NCBI GenBank assembly: GCA_044222245.1
Contig: JBGANQ010000006.1
Location: forward strand, 1 to 64,000
Reading direction: 5' to 3'
Source of the DNA: CALFML01 sp044222245
Lineage (GTDB): Bacteria; Myxococcota_A; Polyangia; Palsa-1104; JAEUJZ01
DNA length: 64,000 nucleotides
The stretch's first letter is position 1, and each line of letters opens with the position of its first letter. Positions 15,566 to 24,731 of this stretch are shown here, in pieces. Position numbers and translations under genes: made by a program. The notes under the pieces were generated by a model. That model was not told where the DNA came from. It worked only from the letters and a program-made list of their open reading frames with translations, and made no database searches.

Positions 15566-17077
15566 GTGGTTGGACCTACGCAGCAAGAGCTTGTGGAGGA
15601 GAAGATCGGCCCATATCGCGTGCTCCGGCAGCTCGGCGCAGGTGGCATGGGTGCGGTCTTCGAAGCCGTTCACCAGAACATCGGCCGCCGAGTCGCGATC
15701 AAGGTCCTCCATCCACAGTTCACCCATCATCCCGAGTTTACAGCTCGGTTCTTTAACGAGGCTCGTGCCGTCAACCTAGTCGAGCATCCGGGCATAGTCC
15801 AGATCTCAGAATATGGTCAGCTTCCCAGCGGGGCCGCCTACCTTGTCATGGAATTTCTCAAAGGCGAGTCGTTGGCCAAGCGTATCCGGCAAATCGCGGC
15901 CCCTTTTCCCCTTGCGGAGGCGCTGCAAATCGCCTGGCAGCTGGCAGACTCCCTTGCCGCTGCGCACGCCAAAAAAATTGTCCATCGCGACCTCAAGCCC
16001 GACAACGTGATGATGGTGCCCGACCCTCACATGCCGATCGGGGAACGCACCAAGCTGCTGGACTTCGGTATCGCCAAGCTGGCCCTGGAGGGAAACTCGA
16101 TCATCAAGACAAGGACCGATGCCGTGATGGGAACGCCCCTGTATATGTCGCCTGAGCAGTGTGCTGGGGCCGGCAAGGTCGACGCGCGCAGCGATGTGTA
16201 CTCCTTAGGTTGCGTACTCTACCAGCTGCTGACCGGGAGGCCACCGTTCGTCGCTGAAGGAATGGGACAGATCCTGGCCATGCATCTTTATAGCGAGCCG
16301 GCGCGGGTGCGAGAGTCAGCTCCCTCAGTACCCGCCGCTATCGACGACTTGGTTCATCGCCTGCTGAGCAAAGACCGCGAACAGCGGCCATCGATGCAGC
16401 TTCTCTCTGAAGAGCTACAAGCTGCGATTAGCTTGGCGCCGCCACCGCTGCGGAGGAAATCGACTAATGAATCTCAAGCTGAGCGCAATGAGCTCCTTGG
16501 CCTCGACTCCAACGTGCCTTCGACTCTCGGGTTCGCCGCATCGCAACAAGGAATGGATTCTTTTTCGCGGCGATGGCTTGGCCTCTGGCTGGGGTTGGCC
16601 TTGATGCTCGCAGCTCTGGCCACGAATGCAGCGATCGGATGGAAGCGCGACCTCGCGGCGGCGACCTCGACCAAGAGAGCCGCCAATGAAAGCCAGACTG
16701 CCGGCCCTCGGTCTTTGCCGAGGCGCGTAAACCTGGCGATCGATAGCGAGCCACCAGGTGCCGAGGTGATTGATGGACATACCGGGACCATCCTAGGCAA
16801 GACTCCTTGGCGACACGACCAACCGGCAACCGAAGGTCTGCTTGAGGTCCACCTGAAGCTCGCCGGCTATGCCGCCAAGGATCTGGCTCTGGGTCTCAAT
16901 GCAGATGGGGCTAAGAAGGAGACCTTGGAACGCCTTGCGGCGCCCGAATCAACAGATGAAACCCTAAAGGTCGCAAAGTCGCGACGGCATCACCTTGCTT
17001 CCGGCGGAATTAATCGTCGGGTGCCATTAACAAACCCGCCATCAAAGTCAACCCATGTGCTACCACTTGAAGACTAA
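15566..17077 (+). CDS. Membrane Ser/Thr protein kinase with PEGA domain
   Basis: A Hanks-type kinase domain starts at IGPYRVLRQL, with glycine loop GAGGMG, Lys in VAIKVL, catalytic HRDLKPDN (about residue 140) and DFGIAKL, followed by GTPLYMSPEQ in the activation segment. All catalytic residues are present. After a linker a single membrane helix (WLGLWLGLALMLAALATNAA) leads to an outer PEGA-type beta domain (LAIDSEPPGAEVIDG). The start GTG at 15566 is preferred for AAGAGG upstream; the frame opens at 15530. Its 3' end overlaps the TPR gene by 23 bases. The PEGA domain probably senses or binds envelope components while the kinase acts in the cytoplasm. Confidence 0.9.
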   Translation: MVGPTQQELVEEKIGPYRVLRQLGAGGMGAVFEAVHQNIGRRVAIKVLHPQFTHHPEFTARFFNEARAVNLVEHPGIVQISEYGQLPSGAAYLVMEFLKGESLAKRIRQIAAPFPLAEALQIAWQLADSLAAAHAKKIVHRDLKPDNVMMVPDPHMPIGERTKLLDFGIAKLALEGNSIIKTRTDAVMGTPLYMSPEQCAGAGKVDARSDVYSLGCVLYQLLTGRPPFVAEGMGQILAMHLYSEPARVRESAPSVPAAIDDLVHRLLSKDREQRPSMQLLSEELQAAISLAPPPLRRKSTNESQAERNELLGLDSNVPSTLGFAASQQGMDSFSRRWLGLWLGLALMLAALATNAAIGWKRDLAAATSTKRAANESQTAGPRSLPRRVNLAIDSEPPGAEVIDGHTGTILGKTPWRHDQPATEGLLEVHLKLAGYAAKDLALGLNADGAKKETLERLAAPESTDETLKVAKSRRHHLASGGINRRVPLTNPPSKSTHVLPLED

Positions 17078-17720
17078 GCAGATTCTCCTAGTTGCCTCCA
17101 TTTTGCTCATATGCCTCAGGTCCTCCTATGGGCAAGAGGTCGTAACAGGAGGGTCTACCAGTACGCTCCCTGAGTTGCGGCATAAGCAAGCTGCTCCTAT
17201 CGCTGCGCCTGCCAATGATGCTTGTATGAATGACTCTCGGTGCCGGCAGCTGGTCGAGAGCGCCCTGGAGTCCTCGCGGGCCCGCAAGTTTGAGGATTCA
17301 CTCCTTTCGTATCAAGGGGCCTATGCCCAGCAGGCGGTGCCTTGGCTGCTCATCAATATCGGACGCACCCAGCAAAAACTGGGTCGAACAGCGGAGGCCA
17401 TTAGCACTTATAGAGCATTCCTTAAGGTCAAGGGGCTTGATGCGGGTCAGGAACTTCGCGACCGCGTATCAGCATACCTTCACCAAGCGCAGCGGGAACT
17501 GACCATCAAAAAGACGGCATTGACGAGCGACGAGCTTAGCGGAGGGCAGCCCAACCCTGCACCTAAGCCTCGCTCACAGTCGATGGTCCACAAGAAGTGG
17601 TGGTTTTGGACGGCCGTTGGGGTCGCCGCAGTGGGCGTAGCTATCGGTGCAGGGCTTGGTGCCTACTCGCGCGAACCCGACATTTCCACCTTGCCCATCT
17701 TGCAGGCGCTCAGGAAGTAA
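17055..17720 (+). CDS. Exported TPR protein with C-terminal membrane helix
   Basis: The 221-residue protein has a signal sequence (QILLVASILLICLRSSYG), a Cys pair (CMNDSRC), a region of TPR-like helices at about residues 60-150 (ESSRARKFEDSLLSYQGAYA, then LLINIGRTQQKLGRTAEAISTYRAFL) and a transmembrane helix near 185-210. This is the usual companion of PEGA kinases in Myxococcota: a small TPR protein anchored at the membrane. It overlaps the kinase gene, and the lipoprotein gene starts 15 bases downstream, so the three are probably one transcript. Confidence 0.8.
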   Translation: MCYHLKTKQILLVASILLICLRSSYGQEVVTGGSTSTLPELRHKQAAPIAAPANDACMNDSRCRQLVESALESSRARKFEDSLLSYQGAYAQQAVPWLLINIGRTQQKLGRTAEAISTYRAFLKVKGLDAGQELRDRVSAYLHQAQRELTIKKTALTSDELSGGQPNPAPKPRSQSMVHKKWWFWTAVGVAAVGVAIGAGLGAYSREPDISTLPILQALRK

Positions 17721-17734
17721 CTACGGAGAGCTTG

Positions 17735-20002
17735 ATGTGTACGAAGAATCCCAATCGGGGACGAAGGCTGGCGTGCCTGACATTTCTCGCATTTTGCTGC
17801 GCATGTAGTCTGCTAAGCTGCGGTGCGCCTCCCGATCTGATTATCGATATTGGTGAATGGCCAACCGGGGCCGACCGATTACACGTACAGACGACTATCA
17901 ATGGGAGCCCACGCGGCGAAGTTACCGTGGAACAGGGCCAGACAAAATTTGTCATTCGCCTGCCTGAAGACAGCGACGGATTGGTCCAGTTCGATCTGAC
18001 TGCGACAGATGCCGCTGGATGCCGGTTTGCGACCGGAAGCTTCACGGCCCCTGTGCCCGGCGGGCTGCGCCATTATTCAGAAGAGTCGCTGTCCCTGTCG
18101 CCGCTGGTGCCGCCGCTGTGCTCACTGTCCGTTCAGATCGCCAGCGGCAGCGGCAACGTGACATCGCGGCCGCCGGGAATCTCTTGTCGCAATGGCGATC
18201 TTGCAAACTGTCAGGCTGATTTTCCTATCAATACATCTGTTACCCTTTCAGCGACTACGGGAATCCGCATTGCCGCGGGCATCTGGGATAGCCCCTGTAA
18301 CGGCACAGGCCCTTGCGTATTACCGCTGGCCAAGCCGCTTACGGTCACCATTCACTTTGCTGGCGCGGCCTGCAACAATAACGATTGGTGCTGGCTAAAT
18401 CCGTTTCCTCCCAAAAACGACCTTCACTCAGTATGGGGCAGCGGTCCGAGTGATGTCTGGGCCGTTGGGGCTCAGGGTATCATCTTGCATTGGGACGGTG
18501 CAGTATGGCACGGCATGAGCGCCGTGACAAACAACGCCCTTGCCAGCGTTTGGGGTAGTGGACCCAATGATGTCTGGGCAGCGGGAGAGAAGGGCACTGT
18601 CTTGCATTGGGATGGCATGTCCTGGTCTCCCGTGAACGTGAGCAGCGCTGCTGACCTATATAGCATCTGGGGCAGCGGGCCGAGCGATGTTTGGATCGTA
18701 GGTTACAATGGAACCGTTCTTAACTGGAATGGCAACACTTGGAGTCGTCCGCCCGTCGGAACCGACGCACTCTTTGGCCTTTGGGGGAGCTCCTCCAGAG
18801 ACATTTGGATTGGCACGTCCTATGGGGGATTTTTGCACCGCACTGGAAGCAGCTGGGATACCGTAAGCTTTCTTAACTCCTATACTATATACGACCTCTG
18901 GGGAAGCAACTTTAAGAATGTTTGGAGTGTTGGCTCTCAAGGCCAAATCGGGAGATTCAATGGGGACACATGGGCCCCGGTTCAGTCGTCTACCACCGCT
19001 TATCTGCGAAGTATTTGGGGATTTCCAAGTGATGAGAAGTGGGTGGTCGGTGATGCGGGCACCATCCTGCATGGAACCGGCACGACGTTGGCTCAGATAC
19101 CCAGCGGTGTTACGTACAATCTATACGGTGTCTGGGGGAGCAATCCGAATGACGTCTGGGCAGTCGGACAAGGCGGCATCATATTACATTGGGATGGTAA
19201 GAGTTGGAGCACAGCCCCCTACGGAAATGCCCAAGACTTAGCTAGCGTTTCAGGCAGCGGCCCTGCGGATCTTTGGGCTACCTCAAAAGGAGCCATCTTG
19301 CACTGGACCGGTAACGGCTGGATCTCTTCACCAGCTGGTCTGGCTTCCTTCCGGGGTATCTGGGCCATTACTCGCAATGATGTCTGGGCCGTTGGCGATG
19401 CCGGCACTATCGTTCACTGGGACGGAACGGCCTGGAGCCCCTTTTCGTCTGGGACTACGAATAGGTTGACTGCGGTCTGGGCAAGCGCCGCTTCAGACGT
19501 CTGGGCAGTGGGCGACAAAATAGTCAGTCATTATGACGGTAAGCTCTGGACGGCCAGCGCAGTGACTGGCTATCTATCAGCCGTCTGGGGAACTGGCTCT
19601 GACAATGTCTGGGCGGCAGGTGGAAGTGGGGTGACTTTGCACTGGACCGGAGGGCCATGGACGGCGGTCACCTCGACGACCATGACCGACCTCACCGCTG
19701 TTTGGGGCAGCGGTCCGAGCGATATCTGGGCCATGGGTTCCAGCGGCGCGTGTATCCGTTGGAATGGCAGCAGCTGGAGTCCCTTCATGGTCGACAATTC
19801 GACTTCCATAAGCGGTCTGTGGGGAAGCTCAGCCAGCGACATCTGGGCGGTTGGCGGAGATACGGTCCTGCACTGGAACGGCAGCACATGGATGCGCTCC
19901 ACCGCCGCGCCGAATGTAAACCTCCGCAGCGTTTGGGGAAGCAGCGCCAGCGACGTCTGGGCGGTGGGCGACAAGGGGACCGTCCTGCGCTATCTGCCAT
20001 AG
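17735..20002 (+). CDS. Beta-propeller lipoprotein with WGSGPSDVWAVG repeats
   Basis: The 755-residue protein has a lipoprotein signal (lipobox LLSC near residue 29), a beta-rich N-terminal region (30-230) with a BACON/PKD-like look, and then about 14 repeats of 35-45 residues of the form LxSVWGSGPSDVWAVGxxGTVLHWDGxxWS, which build a WD40/Kelch-like beta propeller. The ATG at 17735 has GGAG 8 bases upstream; a frame open to 17597 is not used. It is probably attached to the outer membrane, facing the periplasm or surface, and it is encoded with the kinase and TPR proteins. Ligand unknown. Such repeats are abundant in Sorangium-like genomes. Confidence 0.85.
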   Translation: MCTKNPNRGRRLACLTFLAFCCACSLLSCGAPPDLIIDIGEWPTGADRLHVQTTINGSPRGEVTVEQGQTKFVIRLPEDSDGLVQFDLTATDAAGCRFATGSFTAPVPGGLRHYSEESLSLSPLVPPLCSLSVQIASGSGNVTSRPPGISCRNGDLANCQADFPINTSVTLSATTGIRIAAGIWDSPCNGTGPCVLPLAKPLTVTIHFAGAACNNNDWCWLNPFPPKNDLHSVWGSGPSDVWAVGAQGIILHWDGAVWHGMSAVTNNALASVWGSGPNDVWAAGEKGTVLHWDGMSWSPVNVSSAADLYSIWGSGPSDVWIVGYNGTVLNWNGNTWSRPPVGTDALFGLWGSSSRDIWIGTSYGGFLHRTGSSWDTVSFLNSYTIYDLWGSNFKNVWSVGSQGQIGRFNGDTWAPVQSSTTAYLRSIWGFPSDEKWVVGDAGTILHGTGTTLAQIPSGVTYNLYGVWGSNPNDVWAVGQGGIILHWDGKSWSTAPYGNAQDLASVSGSGPADLWATSKGAILHWTGNGWISSPAGLASFRGIWAITRNDVWAVGDAGTIVHWDGTAWSPFSSGTTNRLTAVWASAASDVWAVGDKIVSHYDGKLWTASAVTGYLSAVWGTGSDNVWAAGGSGVTLHWTGGPWTAVTSTTMTDLTAVWGSGPSDIWAMGSSGACIRWNGSSWSPFMVDNSTSISGLWGSSASDIWAVGGDTVLHWNGSTWMRSTAAPNVNLRSVWGSSASDVWAVGDKGTVLRYLP

Positions 20003-20106
20003 ATGCACGGGCTTGGCCTTCGCGTCGAGCCGGTTGCTTGACGCATATCTCATCTAGCTTGCCCCGGCTGAGTGATAGTATCGTGGCTTAGAGGGCACAT
20101 AGAAGT

Positions 20107-20775
20107 TTGACTCAGCTATCCCGACCGCTTGGGTTGCTGCTGGGTCGCTTCTCGATCAAGGTTCTTGGCACTCGCTGGATGCCGCGCTCATGGTATGCGG
20201 ATTTTTGTGCCTCGTGGGAGGAGCTCCATAAGAAACGCCAGTTTGCAGTTCCGACGGCAGCGGTCCACCAGCACTTGGAGGCGCTAAAGCAAGACCTGCA
20301 GCGCCATGGCTCGTTAAGAAAAGAGTTCACCAAGGCGCTGGAACTCAATCCTCCAGGGCGCTGGGACATGAAGGCCGCCAAGCGACTGCTGGACCTGAAG
20401 CCCGATCAGAACCCCAAGAAGATGAGCGAGTCCCTGCGAACGCTCATAGTCGACAAGGTCATGGAGGAGGTCTGCGATACGGTGACCAAGCGCCTGCGGC
20501 CAGAGTTTCCCTTGGCACAGCTGAAGACCGTGGGCGTCTGCCCGCGCTTGCGCGGTAGTGCCTTCGCCCAGGTGGACGAAGCCGACGCGCTGGAGTTCAT
20601 CGCACGCTGCACCATAGAAGCTATCGAGCCAGTCATCCGCAGTGAAGTGGTCGTGCCCCGTCGCGCCGGCAATCGCAGCTTCGTTCCTGCGATCCTAAGC
20701 GATCGCTTTCGCTCAAGATACAAGCTTTCGCACGAGGAGGAAAGCGACCCAAAGGAGGTTGCGGCGTTTCGGTAG
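20107..20775 (+). CDS. Hypothetical protein
   Basis: The 222-residue frame has no recognised domain. It is charged and largely helical (for example EELHKKRQFAVPTAAVHQHLEAL), without signal peptide or membrane segment. The start is doubtful: TTG at 20107 has no good ribosome site, and an ATG at about 20179 would shorten it by 24 residues. Codon choice is typical of the region. It stands alone downstream of the propeller lipoprotein and ends before a short frame at 20815. Confidence 0.5.
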   Translation: MTQLSRPLGLLLGRFSIKVLGTRWMPRSWYADFCASWEELHKKRQFAVPTAAVHQHLEALKQDLQRHGSLRKEFTKALELNPPGRWDMKAAKRLLDLKPDQNPKKMSESLRTLIVDKVMEEVCDTVTKRLRPEFPLAQLKTVGVCPRLRGSAFAQVDEADALEFIARCTIEAIEPVIRSEVVVPRRAGNRSFVPAILSDRFRSRYKLSHEEESDPKEVAAFR

Positions 20776-20814
20776 GGAGCAAACGTAGCTTATGAGGCGG
20801 CTCGTGGATGGCTG

Positions 20815-20994
20815 ATGACTGCATCACAGAGCGATAAAGATCTCGGCGCTGAACTTGCCAAGTCCTGGACCAACTTCCGCCACTGGTTCGACCTAGAACA
20901 GAAGCCGATCCATTGGAGTCGAGAGCGCCGGCTGCAGATGTCGAGAGACGAGGTGTCGCATGAACAAGACCATTTCATGTTTACCTCACAATGA
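20815..20994 (+). CDS. Short hypothetical protein (59 residues)
   Basis: A 59-codon frame begins MTASQSDKDLGAELAKSWTN and continues with Trp- and Arg-rich helical sequence (WFDLEQKPIHW). It follows the 20107 gene by about 40 bases on the same strand and has no clear ribosome site. Composition looks protein-like rather than random, but the support is weak. Confidence 0.3.
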   Translation: MTASQSDKDLGAELAKSWTNFRHWFDLEQKPIHWSRERRLQMSRDEVSHEQDHFMFTSQ

Positions 20995-21011
20995 GGCCGC
21001 ACGGCAGTGCT

Positions 21012-21614
21012 TCACTTTGAATACCGTATTACGTTGGCGATCAAGCCGCGCCACTCCTCGCTGTCTCGATCGGCGCCCATGGTTCCCGCAGCGTAGCCGA
21101 ATACACGTCCGCTGCGCGTGATGCAATAGAGCGCTGCTGTGTGCTGCCAGACGACGATCTCTTCACCGCCGACCAGCACCTTGGCGAAGTCGAACTGTCG
21201 GCGGGCCTTGCCGAGCGCGGCTTCGACTTCGGGCAGCTGTACGCCAATATCAAGGGGGAAGTTGCCGCTCGTGTGAGGCCAATTGCCGAACCAGGCGATG
21301 GCATCGATCTGATCGGTCGGCGCCTCGGTCTTTGTGAACAGGACGACAATAGTGCCCCCAGGGAGGGGGTCCGCCTTGCGACACGGCCGCCCGGCATGAA
21401 ACCACAGCTGGCGCGTGCCATGGTTGATGGGGTCCGTATCGCAGAGCGTCTTAGGGTACTTACCCTCAAAGGCGCCGATGGGGGCCCCGAGGCGCACCAC
21501 GTCGAACTGCAGATTCTTGGCATCAAAGGGCCGCTTGTCGGGCGCGGCGGCAGTAGCGCCACCGCCCAAGCTCAAGAGGGCGCTCAGCGCTGCGATGGTC
21601 AGCTTCTGTCTCAT
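21012..21614 (-). CDS. Secreted hypothetical protein
   Basis: The 200-residue product starts at an ATG (21614) and has a signal peptide ending ATAAA (RQKLTIAALSALLSLGGGATAAA). The mature part contains two Cys (TLCDTD and GRPCRK) that may form a disulfide, and mixed beta sequence (GGTIVVLFTKTEAPTDQIDAIAWFG). It resembles no family I can name. It is convergent with the small plus-strand frame just upstream and divergent from the bicupin gene, separated from it by about 300 bases in which I see no gene. Confidence 0.6.
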   Translation of the reverse strand: MRQKLTIAALSALLSLGGGATAAAPDKRPFDAKNLQFDVVRLGAPIGAFEGKYPKTLCDTDPINHGTRQLWFHAGRPCRKADPLPGGTIVVLFTKTEAPTDQIDAIAWFGNWPHTSGNFPLDIGVQLPEVEAALGKARRQFDFAKVLVGGEEIVVWQHTAALYCITRSGRVFGYAAGTMGADRDSEEWRGLIANVIRYSK

Positions 21615-21916
21615 GGTCTGCTCCGTCAACCGTTGGAGAAAAGTGGGTGCGGCCCGCACACACCTGCGCCGCAATCCGGGCCCGTCTAGAGCCACAGGTC
21701 TCGTAGGGTGGACCGTGCCATGCGGAGCAGCCGGCAGTCAATCGATTGCGCCCTGCTGTTTGCGGTGAACATGGGATCCTCCAGTCGGGTAATCAAGCCG
21801 CGACCCTACCACAACTGTGGTTCGCCAAAGAGAAGCTCAGCACCGTCTGTTCACCCTGATCGAGCAGACGACGCGCTACTGTGGCAAAGTAAAGGCAAGT
21901 GATTGGAGGTACTGCC

Positions 21917-22570
21917 ATGCTGAACATGGACTTCAAGCAACGGGTCGTCATCGACACCAAAGCCCAACCCTGGATGCCCAGCCCGAAGGCCGGCGTCTGG
22001 CGCAAGCCGCTTGCACGCGAGGAAGCCGAGCGCGGACATGCCACGTCGATCGTCCGCTACGATCCCGGCGCCCGCTTCAGCGGCCATAGTCATCCGGGCG
22101 GCGAGGAAATTCTCGTGCTGGACGGCGTCTTCTCCGACGAGACCGGTGACTTCAGCGCCGGCACCTATTTCCGCAATCCGCTCGGCTTTTACCACACGCC
22201 ATTTAGCAAAGAGGGCTGCCTGATCCTGGTGAAGCTGCACCAGTTCCAGCCGGGTGACGACAAGCGCATCGCCATCAAGACCGGCCAAGGCCAGTGGCAG
22301 GACGTACAACACGGCGCCCGCTACCAGATGCTGCACGAATTCAAGAGCGAGCAGGTGGCACTTGTGCACCTGCTCGCCGGCGCACCCGGCATTGCACACC
22401 CGCATCCGGGCGGCGAGGAGGTCTACGTGATCTCGGGCACCGTCCGGGATGAATACGGCACCTATGCGGCCGGCACCTGGCTGCGCCAACCGCCGGGCAG
22501 CTCTCACTGCCTTTATGCAAGGCAAGACGCGCTTCTGTGGGTGAAATCCGGGCACCTGCTGTCGGCCTGA
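21917..22570 (+). CDS. Two-cupin protein, ChrR-like
   Basis: The 217-residue protein has two cupin barrels. Each has a metal-site motif with HSHPGGEE or HPHPGGEEVYVISG (about residues 64-71 and 160-175) and a downstream GTYFRNPLG or GTWLRQPPGSSH. This matches the ChrR-type cupin domain seen in anti-sigma factors and in stand-alone proteins, where it binds Zn or another divalent metal. No N-terminal anti-sigma zinc domain is present, so it is probably a stand-alone enzyme or sensor. GGAGG lies 7 bases before the ATG. Its closest look is to proteobacterial genes, and it lies next to a truncated apaH, so both may have arrived together. Confidence 0.8.
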   Translation: MLNMDFKQRVVIDTKAQPWMPSPKAGVWRKPLAREEAERGHATSIVRYDPGARFSGHSHPGGEEILVLDGVFSDETGDFSAGTYFRNPLGFYHTPFSKEGCLILVKLHQFQPGDDKRIAIKTGQGQWQDVQHGARYQMLHEFKSEQVALVHLLAGAPGIAHPHPGGEEVYVISGTVRDEYGTYAAGTWLRQPPGSSHCLYARQDALLWVKSGHLLSA

Positions 22571-22740
22571 CGCACGTCCTCTGCCTGCTGCCGGTGATTT
22601 TCAAAATCGTCGCCACCATCATGAGGTTCAGCTTCGCCGGCCCGCGGTTGTCGACGCAGACCGACGAGGTGCCGGAGAGCACTCTACGGTCCACAGACTA
22701 ATTAGGTGCCAGGGCCCGCATGCCCTGGCAGAATGCCGGG

Positions 22741-23361
22741 ATGAAGTACCTCGTCGGCGACCTGCAAGGCTGCGGCGAAGCGCTGGACCGGCTGCTGGTC
22801 ACGCTGGGCTTCTCACCCTCCCGCGACCATGCTTGCTTCCTCGGCGACCTGGTGAACCGGGGCCCGGCCTCGCTCACGACGCTGCGTCGCCTGCAGGGCC
22901 TGGGCAGCTCGGCTACCTGCCTGCTCGGCAACCACGACCTGCACCTGCTGGCCGTCACTCAAGGTGTGCGGCCGGTCAAGCGCGGCGACACGCTGAACGA
23001 CATCCTCTCGGCGCCTGACCGCTCGGCGTTGATTGACTGGATCCGCCACCAGCGCATGGCCGTACACGAGCAGGGTTGGCTGATGGTGCACGCGGGCGTC
23101 GTCCCGCAGTGGGACCTGGCCGAGACGCTGCGGCTGGCCGGCGAAGTCGAGCGGCACCTGCGCAGCCCGGGCCACATCAGCGCGGCCAGCCGCTCACTAC
23201 CTGCCGGGATCGCGCCAGAGCTCCGGGTATGGCTGTTCATCCTGTATGGAGCACTTCACGCGTGCAAGCCAGGAGGACGGGTGGCTAGCTTAGGGCAGGA
23301 GCGTTCGCACCCTGGCCGAGTGCGGGGAGGCCCCAGGTCCGCAGCTCTGCGGATGTGCTAG
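22741..23361 (+). pseudogene. apaH: Truncated symmetrical bis(5'-nucleosyl)-tetraphosphatase
   Basis: The first 150 residues are a clear ApaH phosphoesterase: GDLQGC (metal-binding Asp), FLGDLVNRGP, LLGNHDLHLLA and MVHAGVVPQWD. The normal enzyme has about 270-280 residues; here sequence identity stops near HLRSPG and an unrelated 60-residue tail rich in Gly and Arg follows to the stop at 23361. The second half, with the remaining metal-binding His and substrate pocket, is lost, so activity is doubtful. The frame itself is open, which makes it a truncated chimera rather than a frameshifted gene. Confidence 0.75.
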
Positions 23362-23373
23362 ATTGGTGGTCCC

Positions 23374-24588
23374 ATGACTCGCCGTCTGTATCATGAGGAT
23401 GCGTACCTCCGCCGCTTCGAGGCCGCTATCCTCGCTGTGACCGCCTGGAAGGGCCGCCCTGCAGTGATCCTCGATCGCACCGCGTTCTATCCGGAGGCTG
23501 GGGGGCAGCTCGGCGACCGCGGCACACTCGGTGGCGTTGCCGTAGTCGACACGCAGGAGGTCGGCGGCGTGATCGTCCATATCCTCGACGGGGAGCCGCC
23601 CGCGATCGGCGTCTCCATCACCGGCGAGCTTGACTGGGCGCGCCGCCGCCAGCACATGGCGCAGCACACCGCGCAGCACCTGCTTTCAGGGGCGCTTCTC
23701 GAGCACGCCCAGGCCCCCACGGTGTCTGCCCGGCTCGGCGAGAACGCGCTCACGATCGATGTCGCACGCGACCGCATTCCCGAAGCAGAGCTCGCCGCCA
23801 CCGAGGCCCTCGCCAATGATCTGATCGACGAGGACCTGCCGATCCGCGCGTGGTTCCCGGCGGCCGAGGAGCTCGCGCAGCTTTCGTTGCGTCGCGATCC
23901 GAAAGTAGACGACAACATCCGCATCGTCGCGATCGGCGACTTCGACTTCTCGCCGTGCGGCGGCACGCACTGCGCGCGGACCGCGCAGCTCGGTGCAATA
24001 CGGATCACCTCCGCCGAGCGCTACAAGGGCATGACCCGTGTGACGTTCACCGCAGGGCGGCGCGGCCGCGCTGAGCTGTTCTCGCGCGATTCCGTGCTGC
24101 GCGGCCTCGCGTCCCAGTTTTCGTGTGGGCCAGCCGAAGTCCCACAGGCCATCGACAAGCTCCGCCGCGACGCCGCGGCCGCCAGCGCCGAGCTCACAAC
24201 GCTGCGCGGACGGCTGGCCGAGATGCTGGCGCAGTCCCTCCTGGCCAGTGGTGCCGTGCCGGACGTGACAGGAGGGGCCGGTGCGGGTGCCAAGTCGGCC
24301 ACCGGGCCGGTCGTTGCGTCCCTGCTCGGTGATGCCGAGCTCCTCCGCCAGGTCGGTGCGAAGCTGGTTGCGGCCGGTCGGGATGCCCTCTTGTGTGCGC
24401 CGGACGGTGACGGCTGCACCATCGTCTTGCTCCGCGCCCTCGGCTCCACGCTCGACTGCGGCGCGCTCTGGAGGCGCCTCTCCGCCGAGGTGGGCGGCCG
24501 CGGCGGCGGTCGATCCGACTACGTGCACGGCCGACTCGGCCGACCTGTCGAGGACTGGCCGGCGATCGTGGAACGGCTGATCGCATAG
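23374..24588 (+). CDS. Alanyl-tRNA editing protein (AlaX-like, with DHHA1 part)
   Basis: The 404-residue protein has an AlaRS-like editing domain: RTAFYPEAGGQLGDRG near residue 40, the metal-binding HTAQH (about 97-101) and CGGTHC (about 197-202). A helical linker and a C-terminal DHHA1-like domain follow (about 290-400, with GGRGGGRSDYVHGRL). Proteins of this type deacylate Ser- or Gly-charged tRNA-Ala in trans. Both zinc-binding motifs are intact. The gene stands 12 bases after the apaH remnant and is followed by about 140 bases with a small hairpin (24612-24630). Fold and motifs make the call firm; the exact substrate is not shown by sequence. Confidence 0.9.
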   Translation: MTRRLYHEDAYLRRFEAAILAVTAWKGRPAVILDRTAFYPEAGGQLGDRGTLGGVAVVDTQEVGGVIVHILDGEPPAIGVSITGELDWARRRQHMAQHTAQHLLSGALLEHAQAPTVSARLGENALTIDVARDRIPEAELAATEALANDLIDEDLPIRAWFPAAEELAQLSLRRDPKVDDNIRIVAIGDFDFSPCGGTHCARTAQLGAIRITSAERYKGMTRVTFTAGRRGRAELFSRDSVLRGLASQFSCGPAEVPQAIDKLRRDAAAASAELTTLRGRLAEMLAQSLLASGAVPDVTGGAGAGAKSATGPVVASLLGDAELLRQVGAKLVAAGRDALLCAPDGDGCTIVLLRALGSTLDCGALWRRLSAEVGGRGGGRSDYVHGRLGRPVEDWPAIVERLIA

Positions 24589-24731
24589 AGCCGGGGCATC
24601 CCTCCCCGCCGCCGGGGCAAAATTCCCCGGTCGCGCGGACTTGCGCGCCGAGTCTACCGCAAGTTACACCTGGCACGCAGGATGCTTATCAACACGACGC
24701 CGACACACGCTGCCGGCTGAGGTTCCTGAGC

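Noticed and set aside
24612..24630. Hairpin after the AlaX gene as a terminator
   Set aside because: The stem CCGGGG/CCCCGG is short and no T run follows; it could be chance in this GC-rich sequence.
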